Assembly (NCBI RefSeq): GCF_016745505.1
Contig: NZ_JAERUC010000092.1
Location: 1-44,477, forward strand
Source: Streptomyces silvae
GTDB taxonomy: Bacteria > Actinomycetota > Actinomycetes > Streptomycetales > Streptomycetaceae
DNA: 44,477 bases
Reading direction: 5' to 3'
Shown here piece by piece: positions 43,108-44,477 of this stretch (position 1 is its first letter; each line of letters starts with the position of its first letter). The translations under genes and the position numbers were made by a program. Below the pieces are notes generated by a model. The model was not told where the DNA came from. It searched no databases and was given only the letters and a program-made list of their open reading frames with translations.

Positions 43108-43135
43108 GGTCCCCCCGTGTCGCATGGTCCCCCCG
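43100..43135. repeat. Tandem 18-bp duplication containing ribosome site and ATG
   Basis: Two identical 18-bp units (43100-43117 and 43118-43135). On the minus strand each carries GGGGGGACC followed by ATG, so the lipoprotein gene has two equivalent in-frame initiation sites six codons apart. Confidence 0.9.
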
Positions 43136-43291
43136 ACCCGTCCGGCCCCTGGGCGATCCCCGACGCGGCGTCGGTCAGCGTAGCAACGGGCGCCTACCGG
43201 TGAGCAGTTCGGTGGTGCAGCCGTTCTGTCCCGGTTCCGTACCGGAGCACCGGGCTGCGGGGGCGGGGCCCGCTGCGCCTACAATTCGGCG

Positions 43292-44287
43292 GTGAACGCC
43301 TCCCTCCCCACCGCGGAAGCCCTGCGTGCCGCGCTGGCCGCCCTGCTCGACGGGCTGCCCCCGACGCAGGCCGCGCAGGCCGTCGACCGGCTGATCGCCA
43401 GCTACCGCGGGACCACCCCCACCGACGCCCCGATCCTGCGGAACCGCTCGGACGTCGCCGCGTACGCCGCGTACCGGATGCCCGCCACGTTCGAGGCCGT
43501 ACGGTCCTGCCTCGCTGCACTCCGCGAGGCCGCCCCGGACTGGGTCCCGGCCACCCACACGGACATCGGGGGCGGCACGGGCGCGGCGAGCTGGGCCGTC
43601 GCCGGAGCCTGGGACGGGCCGCGGACGACGGTCCTGGACTGGTCCGAGCCGGCCCTCGCGCTCGGCCGTGAGCTGGCCGGGGCCTCCGGCATCCCCGCGC
43701 TCCGGGAGGCCACCTGGGAGCGGGCGCGGATCGGTGTGTCACCGGCCCCGGCGCCCGCGGACCTGGTGACCGTCTCGTACGTGCTCAAGGAGCTCACCCC
43801 GGGAGACCGGGCCGCCGTCGTGGACGCGGCGGCGTCGGCCGCGCAGGCCGTCGTGATCGTGGAGCCCGGCACCCCCGACGGCTACGAGCGTGTCATCGAG
43901 GCCCGCGACCGGCTGATCGCCGCGGGGCTGAGCGTCGCCGCTCCCTGCCCCCACGACGAGGCGTGCCCCATCGAGCGCGGCACGGACTGGTGCCACTTCT
44001 CGGCGCGGGTCAGCCGCTCCTCCCTGCACCGCCAGGTCAAGGGAGGCTCGCTCAGCCACGAGGACGAGAAGTTCAGCTACGTCGTGGCGACCCGGTTCGC
44101 CACCGCACCCGCCACCGCGCGCGTCACCCGCAGGCCGCAGATCCGCAAGGGGCAGGTGCTGCTGGAGCTCTGCACCCGGGACGAGGGCCTGCGGCGCGCC
44201 ACGGTCACCAAGCGGCACGGCGCGCTCTACCGCGCCGCCCGGGACACCGCGTGGGGCGACGCCTGGCCGCCGCCCGAGGAGGGTTAG
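43292..44287 (+). CDS. Rsm22-like small-subunit rRNA methyltransferase family protein
   Basis: 331 aa. The SAM site is HTDIGGGTGAASWAV (about 88-102), then VTVSYVLKEL and VIVEPGTPDGYE. The Cys-rich motif CPHDEACP with DWCHF matches the iron-sulfur-binding cysteines of Rsm22/METTL17 proteins. GTG 43292. Mitochondrial homologues assist small ribosomal subunit assembly; the bacterial role is not defined. The C-terminal OB-like part has VTRRPQIRKGQVLLELC. Confidence 0.9.
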   Translation: MNASLPTAEALRAALAALLDGLPPTQAAQAVDRLIASYRGTTPTDAPILRNRSDVAAYAAYRMPATFEAVRSCLAALREAAPDWVPATHTDIGGGTGAASWAVAGAWDGPRTTVLDWSEPALALGRELAGASGIPALREATWERARIGVSPAPAPADLVTVSYVLKELTPGDRAAVVDAAASAAQAVVIVEPGTPDGYERVIEARDRLIAAGLSVAAPCPHDEACPIERGTDWCHFSARVSRSSLHRQVKGGSLSHEDEKFSYVVATRFATAPATARVTRRPQIRKGQVLLELCTRDEGLRRATVTKRHGALYRAARDTAWGDAWPPPEEG

Positions 44288-44293
44288 GGCCTC

Positions 44294-44477
44294 TCGTTTG
44301 GATCATGCCGGGCTCGCGGGGTCTGGCACGCCCTCCCCCGAGCTCTCGGCTTCGCTCGAGCAGGGGGGACCCCCAGCGGCGCTGTCGTCAGTCGGCAACG
44401 CTCCGCGTTGACTCCCTCCTCCGCCTTGCAGCTGCACGCACCAGACCCCGCTCCCTGATCCGGCCTGATCCAAACGA
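44294..44477. mobile_element. MITE-like element, 184 bp, with terminal inverted repeats
   Basis: Left end TCGTTTGGATCATGCCGG and right end CCGGCCTGATCCAAACGA match as inverted repeats at 17 of 18 positions. A second nested pair, GCGGGGTCTGG and CCAGACCCCGC, lies inside. There is no coding capacity, so it would be mobilised in trans. The right end coincides with the window end, so a target duplication cannot be checked. Similar sequences recur in Streptomyces intergenic regions as far as I recall. Confidence 0.75.

Overview
The window is a high-GC stretch with strong third-position GC bias, frequent GTG starts and many ATGA/GTGA gene overlaps. It also carries a conservon (cvn) operon, an actinobacterial type A RNase P RNA and a DmdR/IdeR-type iron box. 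This is a Streptomyces chromosome. The terpene synthase closely resembles, from memory, the caryolan-1-ol synthase of S. griseus, which suggests the S. griseus clade.

Layout. 1-7100: a peptidase E gene, two divergent MFS exporters, and a translationally coupled MFS exporter plus FAD monooxygenase cassette. 7106-11060: an ABC-2 exporter operon (ATPase, permease, DesK-like kinase, NarL-type response regulator) preceded by a 58-aa protein gene. 11164-14001: a repeat-bearing hypothetical gene divergent from a siderophore-binding lipoprotein gene with an iron box between them. 14109-16947: a conserved actinobacterial triplet of Nif3-like protein, zinc-ribbon coiled-coil protein (apparent CTG start) and RNase H/phosphatase fusion. 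16944-18486: KDPG aldolase and YaaA. 18619-21200: an RNB ribonuclease, a TetR regulator, rnpB and its terminator. 21356-22837: an MFS carrier.

23107-28516 is the most notable region. A full conservon (sensor-like ATPase CvnA with a TTA codon, roadblock CvnB, DUF742 CvnC, small GTPase CvnD) is overlapped by a cytochrome P450 whose K-helix ExxR has become EVMW, as described for the CYP157 family. Facing it across a shared hairpin is a sesquiterpene cyclase gene. Conservons are known as membrane-associated, G-protein-like signalling systems that affect aerial development. The TTA codon predicts dependence on the bldA tRNA.

28811-44477: mostly single-gene housekeeping or accessory units (hydrolase, PPOX protein, two GNATs, glycosyltransferase, TetR, DUF574 methyltransferase, PhzF protein, secreted lamin-tail protein, SDR, PhoD, Gfo/Idh/MocA oxidoreductase, Bcr-type MFS, putative lipoprotein, Rsm22-like methyltransferase). 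Among them is an aldo/keto reductase gene broken by an internal out-of-frame deletion. The window ends exactly at the terminal inverted repeat of a 184-bp MITE-like element. All functional calls come from reading the sequence and from family knowledge; no database search was run.
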